Shown here one piece after another: positions 33,601 to 42,401 of a DNA stretch of 47,918 nucleotides. Position numbers and translations under genes: made by a program. The DNA is from a bacterium (GTDB taxonomy: Bacteria; Bdellovibrionota; UBA1018), in NCBI GenBank assembly GCA_019751945.1, contig JAIEMT010000041.1:1-47918 (forward strand). The letters run 5' to 3'. Under the pieces are notes generated by a model. That model was not told the DNA's origin. It saw nothing but the letters and a program-made list of their open reading frames with translations, and made no database searches. Each line of letters begins with the position of its first letter. Position 1 is the stretch's first letter.

Positions 33601-35795
33601 TTGAAGGTGCAGATGTTCAAACTGCGACCTGTGCTAGCAGTGCTTATAGCTTCGTTGTTTCTAAATCGAGCGATGGAAGCTACTCATACACTGTTGCTCA
33701 AACTGACCTCTACGGAAACGAGTCTGCTGCTGCAAACGTCACTTGGATTCGCGACACGGTTTCGCCGGCAGCTCCTGGTTTAGCTACTCCGGCTGAAAAC
33801 CCGTTCAACTCGGGTGACACGACCTTTACGCTCTCCGGTTCATGCGAAACGGGTGCGACGGTTGCTCTCTCGGGGGATTCGACGGGAAGCCAAGTTTGCG
33901 GAAGCTCGATCTACAGCTTCGTCATCACAAAGAGTGTGGATGGCAACTATAGCTTCCAAGTCGCTCAAACCGACAGTGCTGCAAACGTTTCACCAGCGCT
34001 GAATTTTGCTTGGACGCGTGATACCTCTGTTCCGCCGACCCCGGTAATCGCTTCTCCGTCAGTGAACCCGTTCTATTCGAACGGCAACTCGCTCACCATC
34101 TCGGGTAGCTGCGTAGCTGGCGATAACGTCGAAATGACTGGTGCATCAGCTCAGCAAATGGTCTGTACTGCTGGCGGTACCTATAGCTTCAGTGTCTCGG
34201 CTGCTTCGGACGGTACTTATGCCTACTCCATTATTGATACGGATGCTGCTGACAACTCATCGGCCGCAGCGAATTTACAGTGGATTCGCGATACTGCAGT
34301 TCCAGCTGCTCCGACTCTCGTGAACCCGTCGACCAGCCCGTATTATTCTTCGGGTAACTTAGCGATCTCGGGTGGTTGCGAAACCGGTAACACCGTGAAC
34401 TTGACCGGTGCTTCAACTCAGTCGATGGTATGTGCGGCCAACAGCTACAACTTCACCGTGGTTCAAGCTACGGATGGAACTTACAACTTCAACATCCGAC
34501 AAACGGATAAAGCCGGCAATATTTCGAGCCCACGTGCCCTACAATGGGTACGCAACTCGGTGAGCCCGCCCACTCCGACGATCACGACTCCGTCGGCTAA
34601 CCCCTACTTGAGCAACCAAAACACCCTCACCATCTCCGGTGGTTGCGTGACTGGCGATACGGTCACCTTGGGTGGCGATGTGGTGGCTTCGGAAGTGACC
34701 AGCCCTGCAAACAGCCTCTCTCGCACTTGCTTGAGCTCGTCTTACAGCTTCACGATCGCGAAATCTGCGGATGGTACTTACAACCTCACGGTGAAAGATA
34801 CCAACCTCTCGGGTATCGACTCGGGTAATGCTTCGTTGCAATGGACTCGCGATATGACGGCTCCGACGGTTTCGATCACCGCTCAGCCTGCTAGCACGAA
34901 CCTTTCTGCGGATGCTGCGTTCAGCTTCACTTCGAACGATGCTGCCGCAACCTTCCGTTGCCAATTGGACAGCGGTACCCTTGCTGCTTGCACCTCTCCG
35001 CTCACCTATACGGCGATGGTGAACGGCAGTCACACCTTCAGCGTTCAGGCTGTAGACGTGGCTGGCAACGTCAGCTCGGCTGCGACTTACACTTGGACTC
35101 AAGCTTCGTATCAGACTATTGCTCTGTATCACTTCAACACCTCTCCAGGTGCATTGGTGGATAGCAGCAACTATCCTGCTGGATTACAGAACACGCTTGT
35201 GAACACGGGGACGACGAGTTCGGCAAGCGGTAAGTTCAGCCAAGGCCAACTCTTTACTCAGGCCTCGACGAACTACATGACTGCTGCTCACAATGCGACG
35301 CAAGATACGAGCACTAGCCTGATGACGGTTGAAGCTTTCGTGAAATTCACGACCCTGCCAGATTCGACCAATTCGCAAGTCATTGCGAGCAAGATGGGAG
35401 CATCGGGCAACTATGGTTGGGAATTCAAAGTGAAACGTCGTAGCGGTACGAGCTATCGCTTGTACTTCAAGGCGAGCTTGAATGGTACGACTACGACTGA
35501 AGTTCAGGCTTCTTCAAGCTGTACTCTTTCGACGGGAACTTACTACCACTTTGCGATGACTTGGAACAAAGGTACCGTTCGCTTCTTCTGTAACGGCACT
35601 TCGAAAGGTTCTAAGACCATCGGTACTGCGGGTTCGTCGGTACTCTTCTCAAGTACCGCGCCGTTGATCCTCGGCGAGTCTCCGCTTTCAGGAACCGTTC
35701 CGCTGAACGGCACGATGGATGAGTTCCGCTTGAGCAACGTTCAACGTTGGTCGGGCAGCTTCACAGCTCCGACGACCGCGTATACGGCTGACTGA
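30675..35795 (+). CDS. Giant Ig-repeat surface (lipo)protein with C-terminal LamG domain
   Basis: 1706 residues. An export signal ends in SAAC at Cys28, a plausible but not ideal lipobox. Then come about 15 Ig-like repeats of 88-90 residues (about 60-1390), each of the form P-T-I-A-S-P...SNG...SGTC..G..V.L.GD.TQ...C...YSFTVSKS.DGTYNF.V.QTD.AGN.S..QW.RDTVAP. This is the bacterial Ig pattern. Most repeats carry a Cys pair about 20-25 residues apart, probably a disulfide. One divergent Ig module (about 1394-1475) precedes a concanavalin/LamG domain (about 1478-1706). Such stalk-plus-lectin architecture suits an adhesin or surface sensor. It is not followed by co-directional genes. Confidence 0.85.
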   Translation: MKYSTGILVTKFTKVAAVLLLCTVSAACTGKKGSGGDSAAIPKSVKLGPVTLTLPLSNPLLSNLNSVTFGGACDVGATVAISSGVLPADVLTPAGNLAQTCDTGTYSFTIGKSVDGTFTLNVLQGNGPGTTSNPVVFTWQRNTVAPTQPIILNPPQSPMETSNDITISGICPTGSTVVLSGDDNQSTPCTSGSFAFPVSKSFGTHNFTVGATDAFGNASATVPQQWIKSAEIPPTPTIAAPAANPIYTNTSSLLIAGTCNSGDTVNLSGSDSQSVACASSNYSFTVSKSADGTYNFNVSSSNAQGGISPSVSQQWIRDTVAPAVPTILSPASNPFYSSTDLTLAGGCESGSTIALSGDSTQNVVCGSTGFSFNVVKADGTYNFSLKATDIAGNESAAVTLSWNKNGAAPAVPTIASPSMNPVYTNGSTLAVSGTCVTGNNVDLTGDDTQNVSCVGNAYSFAINKSVDGTYNFGITQTSPNGITSGPAGLQWVRDTVAPTVPTIASPSQNPFSSSSNLILAGACETGSSIALSGDSTQSVACVGGAYSFNISKSTDGTYNFSVVAGDLAGNTSAAAAQQWILDTSMPNAPTIATPSANPVYSNGNSIVIAGACEDDSVVSLSGDATQNVTCASNAYSFTVNKAVDGSYDFNVSQKDDAGNNSSAASVQWIRDTVAPSALTVVSPATNPFDSNGNAVTISGACESGANVSLSGDSSQSATCSASAYSLTVSKTIDGTYNFSLKQTDLAGNDSTASDVQWVRYTVAPNVPVLAQPAGGVILSNGNSIVVSGSCVNGNTITLNGDDSQSMVCTGGNFSFTVAESADGTYNYSITQTDEFGNTSSSTVAQWQRDTVAPASPIITVPAASPFYSNGNNLAISGTCASGATVNMTGASTQSAACVGSAFSFLVSKSTDGVYNFNVTQTDGAGNASSAVSTQWNRNTVAPAAPTIASPAASPVYTNGNSLTITGACVTGSRVDLEGADVQTATCASSAYSFVVSKSSDGSYSYTVAQTDLYGNESAAANVTWIRDTVSPAAPGLATPAENPFNSGDTTFTLSGSCETGATVALSGDSTGSQVCGSSIYSFVITKSVDGNYSFQVAQTDSAANVSPALNFAWTRDTSVPPTPVIASPSVNPFYSNGNSLTISGSCVAGDNVEMTGASAQQMVCTAGGTYSFSVSAASDGTYAYSIIDTDAADNSSAAANLQWIRDTAVPAAPTLVNPSTSPYYSSGNLAISGGCETGNTVNLTGASTQSMVCAANSYNFTVVQATDGTYNFNIRQTDKAGNISSPRALQWVRNSVSPPTPTITTPSANPYLSNQNTLTISGGCVTGDTVTLGGDVVASEVTSPANSLSRTCLSSSYSFTIAKSADGTYNLTVKDTNLSGIDSGNASLQWTRDMTAPTVSITAQPASTNLSADAAFSFTSNDAAATFRCQLDSGTLAACTSPLTYTAMVNGSHTFSVQAVDVAGNVSSAATYTWTQASYQTIALYHFNTSPGALVDSSNYPAGLQNTLVNTGTTSSASGKFSQGQLFTQASTNYMTAAHNATQDTSTSLMTVEAFVKFTTLPDSTNSQVIASKMGASGNYGWEFKVKRRSGTSYRLYFKASLNGTTTTEVQASSSCTLSTGTYYHFAMTWNKGTVRFFCNGTSKGSKTIGTAGSSVLFSSTAPLILGESPLSGTVPLNGTMDEFRLSNVQRWSGSFTAPTTAYTAD
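31111..34857 (+). repeat. Tandem Ig-domain repeat array
   Basis: About 14 in-frame copies of a 264-270-base unit, from the second repeat to the end of the fifteenth. Units vary at the nucleotide level but have conserved blocks around SNGNSLTISGxC, YSFTVSKSxDGTYNF and QWIRDTVAP. The array is a candidate for unequal recombination. Confidence 0.8.
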
Positions 35796-35796
35796 T

Positions 35797-37173
35797 CTAA
35801 ATCTTCACTCGTCTACCCAGGGCTTCCTGCATGGGTTTGCGGATGAGGATAAATATCAGCCCCGTGACGACGCCCATTACGGTGAGCATCATGAAGAAGG
35901 CATCTTTCGACATTTTCGAATAGAACATGCCCAGGTAACCTGTGCCGTAGTTCCCAAAGAACGAAGAGAGGAACCAAGCTCCCATCATCATGGAAACGAT
36001 TTGAGGCGGAGACACCTTCGTCACCAGCGAGAGACCAATCGGCGAGAGGTAGAGCTCACCCATAGTGAAGACGAATACTGTGCCTACGAGCCACATAATG
36101 CTGCCGCGTTCGCCCTCTGGGGTAGCTTTGGCAGCTAGAATCATCAACACGTAAGCCAAGCCGCAGAGAATGCAGCCAATACCCATTTTGGTGACACTAT
36201 TGGGTTCGCGGTCCTTTTTGGCCTGCTTAGCCCAGATGCGATCCAGGAAGGGCGCAAAGAGAACGATCATCGCGGGATTCATGATTTGGAACCAAGACGA
36301 GGGAACTTGGAATCCAAGGAACATCCAGTTGGTTCTTTCGTCAGCCCAAAGCTGCAAGGTGTTGCCTTGCTGTTCATAGATGGCCCAGAACATGATGTTG
36401 AGCGTACAGAGAACCATCAATGCGACCACGCCAGCCCACTCGTCGCGAGTGAGTGGAGCTTTCTTTTCCGTGGTTTTCTTAGCCACTTTTTCGCCACGAG
36501 GAATGAGGTCGCTCCCCAGCCAGTAAACAAATAGACCGAGCAACATGCCAACGCCAGCTGCGCCGAAGCCCCAGTGCCAACCCACCTTCTGGCCCAATGT
36601 TCCGCACACGAGCGGCGAGAGCATGGCTCCGAGGTTAATGCCCATGTAGAAAATCGTGAAGGCGCCGTCGCGGCGTTTATCGCCCGGTTTGTAAAGCAAG
36701 CCGACTTGCGTCGAAATATTGGGCTTGAAAGCGCCATTTCCTAGGATCAAGAAGAGCAGAGCCAAGAGGAACATCTGCTCGCTGGCCATCAGGAAATGAC
36801 CGATGGCCATCAAGATTCCGCCCAAGTAGACGGTGCGGTATTGGCCCAAGTATTTATCCGCGATAATTCCGCCGAAGAACGGCGTGAAGTAAACAAAGCC
36901 GGTATAAAGTCCGTAGATTTGAGAACTCATTCCCTGAATATTCAGCTGCCCAAATGTTGAAATGAGGAAACTTTGAAGAGCGTTAAATCCAAAAACCTCT
37001 TGGGCCTTGGCGGGGTCTTTTAGCAAGTACTGAGTCATGTAAAGAACGAGGAGGGCTCGCATTCCGTAGTAGGAGAAGCGCTCCCACATCTCCGTTAAAA
37101 ACAGGACGAAGAGTCCTGACGGATGCCCAAAATACTCCTTGCCCGACAACTTCTTAGTAACCCATTTTTTCAC
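35797..37173 (-). CDS. POT-family proton-coupled oligopeptide transporter
   Basis: 458-residue inner-membrane symporter of about 12-14 helices that imports di- and tripeptides with protons. It has the ExxERF signature (E28, E31, R32, F33 in LTEMWERFSYYGMRA), the FTPFFGGIIAD region with the second POT motif, GNGAFKPNIS, and FTIFYMGINLGAMLSP. Its stop lies 1 base from that of the giant lipoprotein gene. Located 72 bases from the divergent-in-order prolyl oligopeptidase gene on the same strand; both serve peptide use. Confidence 0.93.
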   Translation of the reverse strand: MKKWVTKKLSGKEYFGHPSGLFVLFLTEMWERFSYYGMRALLVLYMTQYLLKDPAKAQEVFGFNALQSFLISTFGQLNIQGMSSQIYGLYTGFVYFTPFFGGIIADKYLGQYRTVYLGGILMAIGHFLMASEQMFLLALLFLILGNGAFKPNISTQVGLLYKPGDKRRDGAFTIFYMGINLGAMLSPLVCGTLGQKVGWHWGFGAAGVGMLLGLFVYWLGSDLIPRGEKVAKKTTEKKAPLTRDEWAGVVALMVLCTLNIMFWAIYEQQGNTLQLWADERTNWMFLGFQVPSSWFQIMNPAMIVLFAPFLDRIWAKQAKKDREPNSVTKMGIGCILCGLAYVLMILAAKATPEGERGSIMWLVGTVFVFTMGELYLSPIGLSLVTKVSPPQIVSMMMGAWFLSSFFGNYGTGYLGMFYSKMSKDAFFMMLTVMGVVTGLIFILIRKPMQEALGRRVKI

Positions 37174-37244
37174 GGATTTTCCCCCATTCCTTTCGCTTTA
37201 TAATGTGTGCAGTTTCTGGTCAACGCGCGAGTCTGCAGAAATGC

Positions 37245-39365
37245 TTAAATTTTCGTTTCCGGCATCAACATTTGATACAGGTAGACAAACATCAAACTGG
37301 CTCTTTTGATTTCTTGCTCGAGATTACTCACCCCAGCATGGCCACCTTCCGTGTTTTCAAAATAGAAGAACGGATGATTTTGCGCTTCCATCTTCGCGGC
37401 CATCTTTCGCGCATGGCCAGGGTGGACGCGGTCGTCCAGGGTTGAGGTCATGAAGAAAACTTTGGGATATTTCTTATCTGCCTGAAGATTTTGGTACGGC
37501 GAGTATTTCAGGATGGCATCGCGAATTTGGGGAGTCTTGGGGTCATCCGGGTTTCCGTATTCGCCCTCCCAGCTCGCCCCTGCCAAGAGTTTATTGTAAC
37601 GAAGCATGTCGAGAAGGGGGACTTGGCAGACCACAGCCTTAAAGAGTTCTGGATGCTGTGTAAAGGAAGCGCCCATGAGCAAGCCGCCGTTGCTACCGCC
37701 TCGAATTCCCAGTCTTTGAGGCGACGTGATTTTTCTTTCGATCAGATCTTTCGCCACTGCAGCGAAGTCATCAAAAACTTTTTGACGATTTTCTTTCAAC
37801 CCAGCGGAATGCCAAGTCGGACCATATTCTGCGCCACCTCGGATATTGGCAATGACGTAAGCGCCGCCTTTTTCAGTCCACGTTTTTCCGGTGGCTGATA
37901 AATAGCCGGGGGTCAAGGAAATCAAAAACCCACCGTACGCGTAGAGAAGGGTCGGCGTACTGCCGTCGTACTTCATTTTTTTCGGACGCACTAAGAAGTA
38001 CGGAATCTTGGTGCCGTCGGTGCTCTTCACAAAAAATTGTTCGGCTACCGCTCCGGATGCATCAAAACGTTCCGGAACTTTCTTAATCTCAACGAACTTC
38101 TTTAGAGTCTGTCCGGAAGCTTCTTCGCCCAAGTAGAGCGTCTGAGGAACCAGGAAAGATTGGTAGAGCGAGAAATAGTTTTTGTCCCAAGCGTTGGCGC
38201 TCAAGATGGAAACCGATCCATTCTTTGGAAGAGGGAAAGCTTTCGCAGTCCAGCCTTTGGGATTGGGTTTCTTAGGCGGAAAGAGCTGCAGTAACTTTCC
38301 GGCAACGTTTTCGTTGATGTGAAGGATGGCTCCGTTTTTGGTGAAGCTAATTCCCTCGACTGATTGTGTAGAATTCGGAACGAAAACCGCTTCCGCTTTG
38401 GATTCGTCGAGATCATTTAACGGAAATGCAACGAGTGAGCCTTCTTTGAATTTTGCCTTAGGGGTGACGAGTTCTTTTCGAATGATGGCAAACACCCTGC
38501 CGTTGAAGCTGCCCTCGAAAGAAGATTCCATCGGGAAGGGGATTTTTTTCAGGCCTTTGTCTGGAGTGTATAAGTAAGTGACGTTTTCAAAGAAAGTGGG
38601 ACGCCAGCTCACGAAGTGGGAATTTCCTTCGGGACGAAAATAAGTGAAGGCTTCAATCTCCATATCCGTGTCTTTGCCTTCGTAAATCACTTTGGCATTG
38701 GCCATCGGAGTTCCGCGCTTCCACAGTTTTACGATTCGAGGATAGCCCGATTTTGTCAGAGTTCCTGGGCCGAAATCGGTGGCCACCCAAACTGTGTCGC
38801 CATCCATCCAAGACACGGAAGACTTTGCTTCAGGAACCGCAAAGCCTCCTGCAACGAATTCTTTTTTCACCGCATCGAATTCTCGAATGACGGACGCGTC
38901 TTTTCCACCGCGAGAAAGAGTAATCAGACATTTTCGGTATTCTGGAGGAACACAGTTCGCTCCTTTATAGACCCAATTCTCGTTTTCTTTTTTAGCAAGG
39001 GCATCGATGTCCAAAACCGTTTCCCATTTCGGACTCGATTTTCTGTATTCTTCGAAAGAAGTCTTTCTCCAGAGTCCTTTGACGTTGGTCGAGTCCTGCC
39101 AGAAATTATGAATTTCTTTTCCACGCAAAATGGGAAAGGGGATTCGATCTTCGGCTAAGAGAATTTTTCGGACTTCTTTTTCAGTGGGGGAATACCGAGC
39201 GTCTTCCGTGAGCGTTTTGAGAGTCGACTCGTTTTTGGTTTTGACCCATTCGAGGGGTTTCTTCCCTTCAATTTCTTCTAACCATAAGAAGGGATCTTCT
39301 GTGGAGGTCGCTCCCCAAGAGGACAGGGAAAACAGGACGCCGGCCAACGCAAAGAGTTTATGCAT
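37245..39365 (-). CDS. Prolyl oligopeptidase family serine peptidase (S9A)
   Basis: 706 residues with a signal peptide (MHKLFALAGVLFSLSSWGATS), so periplasmic or secreted. Family architecture: N-terminal segment with DPFLWLEE, a beta-propeller (about 70-440), then the alpha/beta-hydrolase domain. The catalytic triad is Ser558 in GGSNGG, Asp644/645 in LDDRVHPGH and His676 in GGHAG. It cleaves short peptides after proline (or a related residue). Together with the M14 carboxypeptidase and POT transporter it forms a peptide degradation and uptake set. Confidence 0.93.
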   Translation of the reverse strand: MHKLFALAGVLFSLSSWGATSTEDPFLWLEEIEGKKPLEWVKTKNESTLKTLTEDARYSPTEKEVRKILLAEDRIPFPILRGKEIHNFWQDSTNVKGLWRKTSFEEYRKSSPKWETVLDIDALAKKENENWVYKGANCVPPEYRKCLITLSRGGKDASVIREFDAVKKEFVAGGFAVPEAKSSVSWMDGDTVWVATDFGPGTLTKSGYPRIVKLWKRGTPMANAKVIYEGKDTDMEIEAFTYFRPEGNSHFVSWRPTFFENVTYLYTPDKGLKKIPFPMESSFEGSFNGRVFAIIRKELVTPKAKFKEGSLVAFPLNDLDESKAEAVFVPNSTQSVEGISFTKNGAILHINENVAGKLLQLFPPKKPNPKGWTAKAFPLPKNGSVSILSANAWDKNYFSLYQSFLVPQTLYLGEEASGQTLKKFVEIKKVPERFDASGAVAEQFFVKSTDGTKIPYFLVRPKKMKYDGSTPTLLYAYGGFLISLTPGYLSATGKTWTEKGGAYVIANIRGGAEYGPTWHSAGLKENRQKVFDDFAAVAKDLIERKITSPQRLGIRGGSNGGLLMGASFTQHPELFKAVVCQVPLLDMLRYNKLLAGASWEGEYGNPDDPKTPQIRDAILKYSPYQNLQADKKYPKVFFMTSTLDDRVHPGHARKMAAKMEAQNHPFFYFENTEGGHAGVSNLEQEIKRASLMFVYLYQMLMPETKI

Positions 39366-39428
39366 GGCGCCAATTCATGGTACGCCTCAGTCCAAAAAAC
39401 AACTCTTTTCTAATGGGGACCGAATCGG

Positions 39429-39896
39429 TCAGTCGATTTCTTTGGTGAAACGGAAGTATTCCTGCGTGATGTCGTCGAAAACTGAGGATTTACCGCAGTG
39501 GCCACACTTCGTTTCTACCGGAGGTAGCCGTTCTTGGATCTCTTCAATGGTGTAGAGGATTGTCTCACCATTCTTGCAGGCAATACATCGATAGGGAACT
39601 AAGATGGATTCCACCACCGCTTTTCCCCGAAAATTCGAGATATTATTAAAGTGTTCGACGATCGAGGGAGGGCATTCTTGGAGGGTCACATGAACCCGCC
39701 TTTCAGCCAGCATTCTGAAATAGCGCAGCCAAACACGAATTCCTACCGAGTTAATGCGGAGCAGATCGCGGCAGTTGATGATCATGTTGGGGGCGGGTGG
39801 CCCAACCAATTCTTCGAGAGGAATATTCTTCGTCAGATCTCCCGCGAAAGTGACCTTCATTAAATTTTTCTGCTTCTCCAGTGTAACGTTCAGCAT
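39429..39896 (-). CDS. STAS-like/zinc-ribbon protein, paralogue of the 18959 gene
   Basis: 155 residues. Aligns end to end with the 18959-19423 product: MIINCRDLLRINSVGIRVWLRYF (S50 conserved), QECPPSIVEHFNNISNF, then CIAC (104-107) and CGHC (131-134), and VFDDITQEYFRF. Unlike its relative it has no ATPase gene beside it and stands alone, divergent from the SGNH gene. It would compete for or share the ATPase encoded at 19432, if that pairing is right. Function is inferred from the domain only. Confidence 0.72.
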   Translation of the reverse strand: MLNVTLEKQKNLMKVTFAGDLTKNIPLEELVGPPAPNMIINCRDLLRINSVGIRVWLRYFRMLAERRVHVTLQECPPSIVEHFNNISNFRGKAVVESILVPYRCIACKNGETILYTIEEIQERLPPVETKCGHCGKSSVFDDITQEYFRFTKEID

Positions 39897-39979
39897 CTCT
39901 CAAAGATCCTACATTAAGTTGACTTCCCGGGAAATAGTGCCATTGTCGAAAAGTCGCTATTCTCTTCAGGGGGGGATTT

Positions 39980-40846
39980 GTGAAAAAAACTTTCTTATGT
40001 CTCGCCACTTTGGCGAGCTTGTGGGCACCGTCGGCGCATGCCTGGGGTGGAACCATTGCCCTTGCCGGGGATAGCTGGGCTTGGCTGCCCTGCCTCTTCA
40101 ACAGTGTGCCAGGTGCGATTCGAACAGAAAAGTTACTGGGTGTGGATTTCGTGGCTTGTCAAAGCACGAGCGGAATGCAAATCCATGCTGAAAACTGGTT
40201 GGGCCGCAAAGAGCATCAGAATATTTTGTCCGTCCTTAGAAATCGTAAAGACGTGAACGTGCTGTATTTCAGCATGGGTGGAAACGATTTCATGAAGTAC
40301 TGGCGCAAAACCATGACTCCTCAAGAAGAGCAGGCCATGAATGAAAAAATTCGAAATTGGATGGAAGCGATTCTGAAGGAATTTTTGGCCGTTCGTCCGG
40401 ATTTTAAAATCCTCATTTCCGGCTACGATTATCCGCGATTTTTTACCGAGCATGCGTCGATTCCGAACTACGACAAACTCTACAAGCGCGCGGGTGAACC
40501 TTCGATCGTGGAAATCAATTCTGCTCTCCAGCGATTCACCTTAGAAATGTTGAAGCTCGCCGACAATAAGCGCGTGTTTTACATCCATCATTTAGGCGTG
40601 GCTCAGTACTACCATGGCAGCAAGGACACCGGCCTTCAGCCTTTCACGACTTTAGCACCGGCGCTAATTTCTTCGTCCGATCATCCCGAGAGAATGGGCG
40701 GCGATGTGAATTCCGAAACCGATCGCGATGCGATGCTGGGAGCGGTGGGGTATATTGATTCGTACCACCTTTCGCCGAATACCTTCACGCTGACGGTTCG
40801 GCACTCGATTCAGCAGTATTTGCGGGATTGGTTTCAGGCTCCGTAA
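39980..40846 (+). CDS. Secreted SGNH/GDSL-type hydrolase
   Basis: 288 residues, GTG start with GGGGGG just upstream. Signal peptide about 1-21 (MKKTFLCLATLASLWAPSAHA). SGNH blocks: block I GDSWAW (30-35) with the nucleophile serine, block III GGND (100-103), and block V DSYHLSP (D260, H263). It is probably an esterase or lipase, possibly deacetylating polysaccharide; the substrate is not known. Divergent from the STAS gene with 83 bases between. Confidence 0.82.
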   Translation: MKKTFLCLATLASLWAPSAHAWGGTIALAGDSWAWLPCLFNSVPGAIRTEKLLGVDFVACQSTSGMQIHAENWLGRKEHQNILSVLRNRKDVNVLYFSMGGNDFMKYWRKTMTPQEEQAMNEKIRNWMEAILKEFLAVRPDFKILISGYDYPRFFTEHASIPNYDKLYKRAGEPSIVEINSALQRFTLEMLKLADNKRVFYIHHLGVAQYYHGSKDTGLQPFTTLAPALISSSDHPERMGGDVNSETDRDAMLGAVGYIDSYHLSPNTFTLTVRHSIQQYLRDWFQAP

Positions 40847-40915
40847 ATAAATCAGCGCGTCCTATTGACTCCTAGCACCACTATTCGTAATGAGCGCACG
40901 AATTGAGGAGTCTCT

Positions 40916-41419
40916 ATGAAAAAATGGATCAGTACTTTTCTAATCGTCCTAACTTTGACGACGGCGGTTCAATCGATTTTCCCGAAACGAGCGGAAGCGG
41001 TTTCCATCGTGGCTGCAGGTATCGGGTATTGGGGCTATCAAGCCGCAAAAAAATCGGGAAGCCCCGAATCCGAAGTTTACGGTTACGCATCCGTGCTGAT
41101 TGCCGGAATGGGAATTTACGCATTTGTTCAGTGCCTCGTTTTTGGAGCGGTGGCGTGCGTTTTAGACGAGGAAAAGGAGGGGCTTCCTCGGCTGACTGCG
41201 AACTACCTCATTGAAAATGGTTACACTGTGACAGAGGCCCAGGCACTCCTTCAAGACGAAGCATCTTTCACGGAGTTCGCAAAGGGCTATGTGATTCAAT
41301 TCGATTCTTCGGACAATTCAGCGACTTTGGGCAAGGCCTTGCGCGCTCATTTTCCATCCGTTTCGGAATCCTACGTTCAGTTGATGGCGATGAGGCTTGG
41401 AATGCCGGTTGTGAACTGA
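40916..41419 (+). CDS. Exported small protein with hydrophobic segments, unknown function
   Basis: 167 residues. GAGGAG about 6 bases upstream fixes the ATG at 40916. Residues 1-26 look like an export signal or membrane anchor, and residues about 57-80 (SVLIAGMGIYAFVQCLVFGAVACVL) are a second hydrophobic helix. The C-terminal half is soluble and mixed. No family recognised. It lies 69 bases after the SGNH gene on the same strand. Confidence 0.65.
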   Translation: MKKWISTFLIVLTLTTAVQSIFPKRAEAVSIVAAGIGYWGYQAAKKSGSPESEVYGYASVLIAGMGIYAFVQCLVFGAVACVLDEEKEGLPRLTANYLIENGYTVTEAQALLQDEASFTEFAKGYVIQFDSSDNSATLGKALRAHFPSVSESYVQLMAMRLGMPVVN

Positions 41420-41432
41420 TTTTTTTGTACCG

Positions 41433-42401
41433 CTAGAGCAGTCCTTCGTGCACTAGCCAGCGATGACAGTCATCGACCATGGTCTCTAGCGAGCGTGATT
41501 CATAGTTTAGCTCCAATTTCGCTTTTCTCTTTTCCTTAGGGGTGACGTCTGGAGAGGGTCCAACCAGCTTGATGAGCTCGGGGCTCAAAAGGGGTTTCTT
41601 CCCGGTAAATCGAGACGAGAAATCCATTCCATATGCGATCATAGCGAGCTTCCACTTAGAAAAAACCTGGGGTGGCGGAACCTGGAGTTTCTTGCAAATG
41701 AGTTGGAAAGTTTCTAGCCAGGTGGTGTAGGGCCCTCCGAGCACATAGCTTTCAGCATTTCTTCCCGACTCGTATGCTTGAAGGTGTGCGATCGCAACGT
41801 CTCTTGCATGACAAAAAGCAATGCTTCCCGGAAATGCAACCCGCATAGGCCCTTTTTTAAGACTCTGAAAAATCTGGGAGTAGCTGTTGTAATCGTAAGG
41901 CCCGATGACAATAATGGGATGAAGGATCACTCCAAAAAGTCCGCGCTCAATTCCTTTATGAACCTCTAATTCAGCTAGGTACTTTGTTTTAACATAATTA
42001 TTAGGAATTCCTTCGGCTCTCTCTTCATCGAGATTTTGATAGCCGAGTGTGGCTCCGGTCGAAGTGAAGATGAATTTTTTAACTTTGCGTTCGAGTGCGA
42101 CTGAAACGAGATTTCGAGTCGCCAAAACATTATCGGCCCGTTGTTGAGCTGCCTCGGCTGACCAGTGAGAGGTATTTCCAGCGACGTGAAAAAGAGCGTC
42201 GACGTCCGAGGGAATCTTCATCAAGATCGAGCCTTCATTGTGTAGATTTACCTCGGCCAATTCGATGGGAAGAGAACTGATTCGAGAAATATCTGAAGAT
42301 CGTCGATGAAGGACGATCACCTTCCATTTCTTCTCAAGAAGTTCTTCTAAAATATTTCTGCCGACACATCCTGTGGCTCCGGTCAGAATTGCAGTGGGCA
42401 T
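41433..42401 (-). CDS. NAD(P)-dependent extended SDR (epimerase/dehydratase)
   Basis: 322 residues from the ATG at 42401, fixed by AAGGAG 5 bases upstream; a GTG one codon earlier is less likely. Rossmann fold with TGATGCVG (7-14), NAD-binding DALFHVAG, FTSTGATLGY with the catalytic Thr/Ser region, and NNYVKTKYLAE with the YxxxK lysine. It is closest to dihydroflavonol-4-reductase-like or sugar-nucleotide SDRs; no substrate visible. Overlaps the PP-loop gene and is the third gene of the araC-PP-loop-SDR unit. Confidence 0.82.
   Translation of the reverse strand: MPTAILTGATGCVGRNILEELLEKKWKVIVLHRRSSDISRISSLPIELAEVNLHNEGSILMKIPSDVDALFHVAGNTSHWSAEAAQQRADNVLATRNLVSVALERKVKKFIFTSTGATLGYQNLDEERAEGIPNNYVKTKYLAELEVHKGIERGLFGVILHPIIVIGPYDYNSYSQIFQSLKKGPMRVAFPGSIAFCHARDVAIAHLQAYESGRNAESYVLGGPYTTWLETFQLICKKLQVPPPQVFSKWKLAMIAYGMDFSSRFTGKKPLLSPELIKLVGPSPDVTPKEKRKAKLELNYESRSLETMVDDCHRWLVHEGLL

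Noticed and set aside
34539-35132. Antisense open frame in the Ig-repeat gene
   Set aside because: Arg/Ser/His-rich shadow of the repeats; several similar shadows occur at the repeat period.
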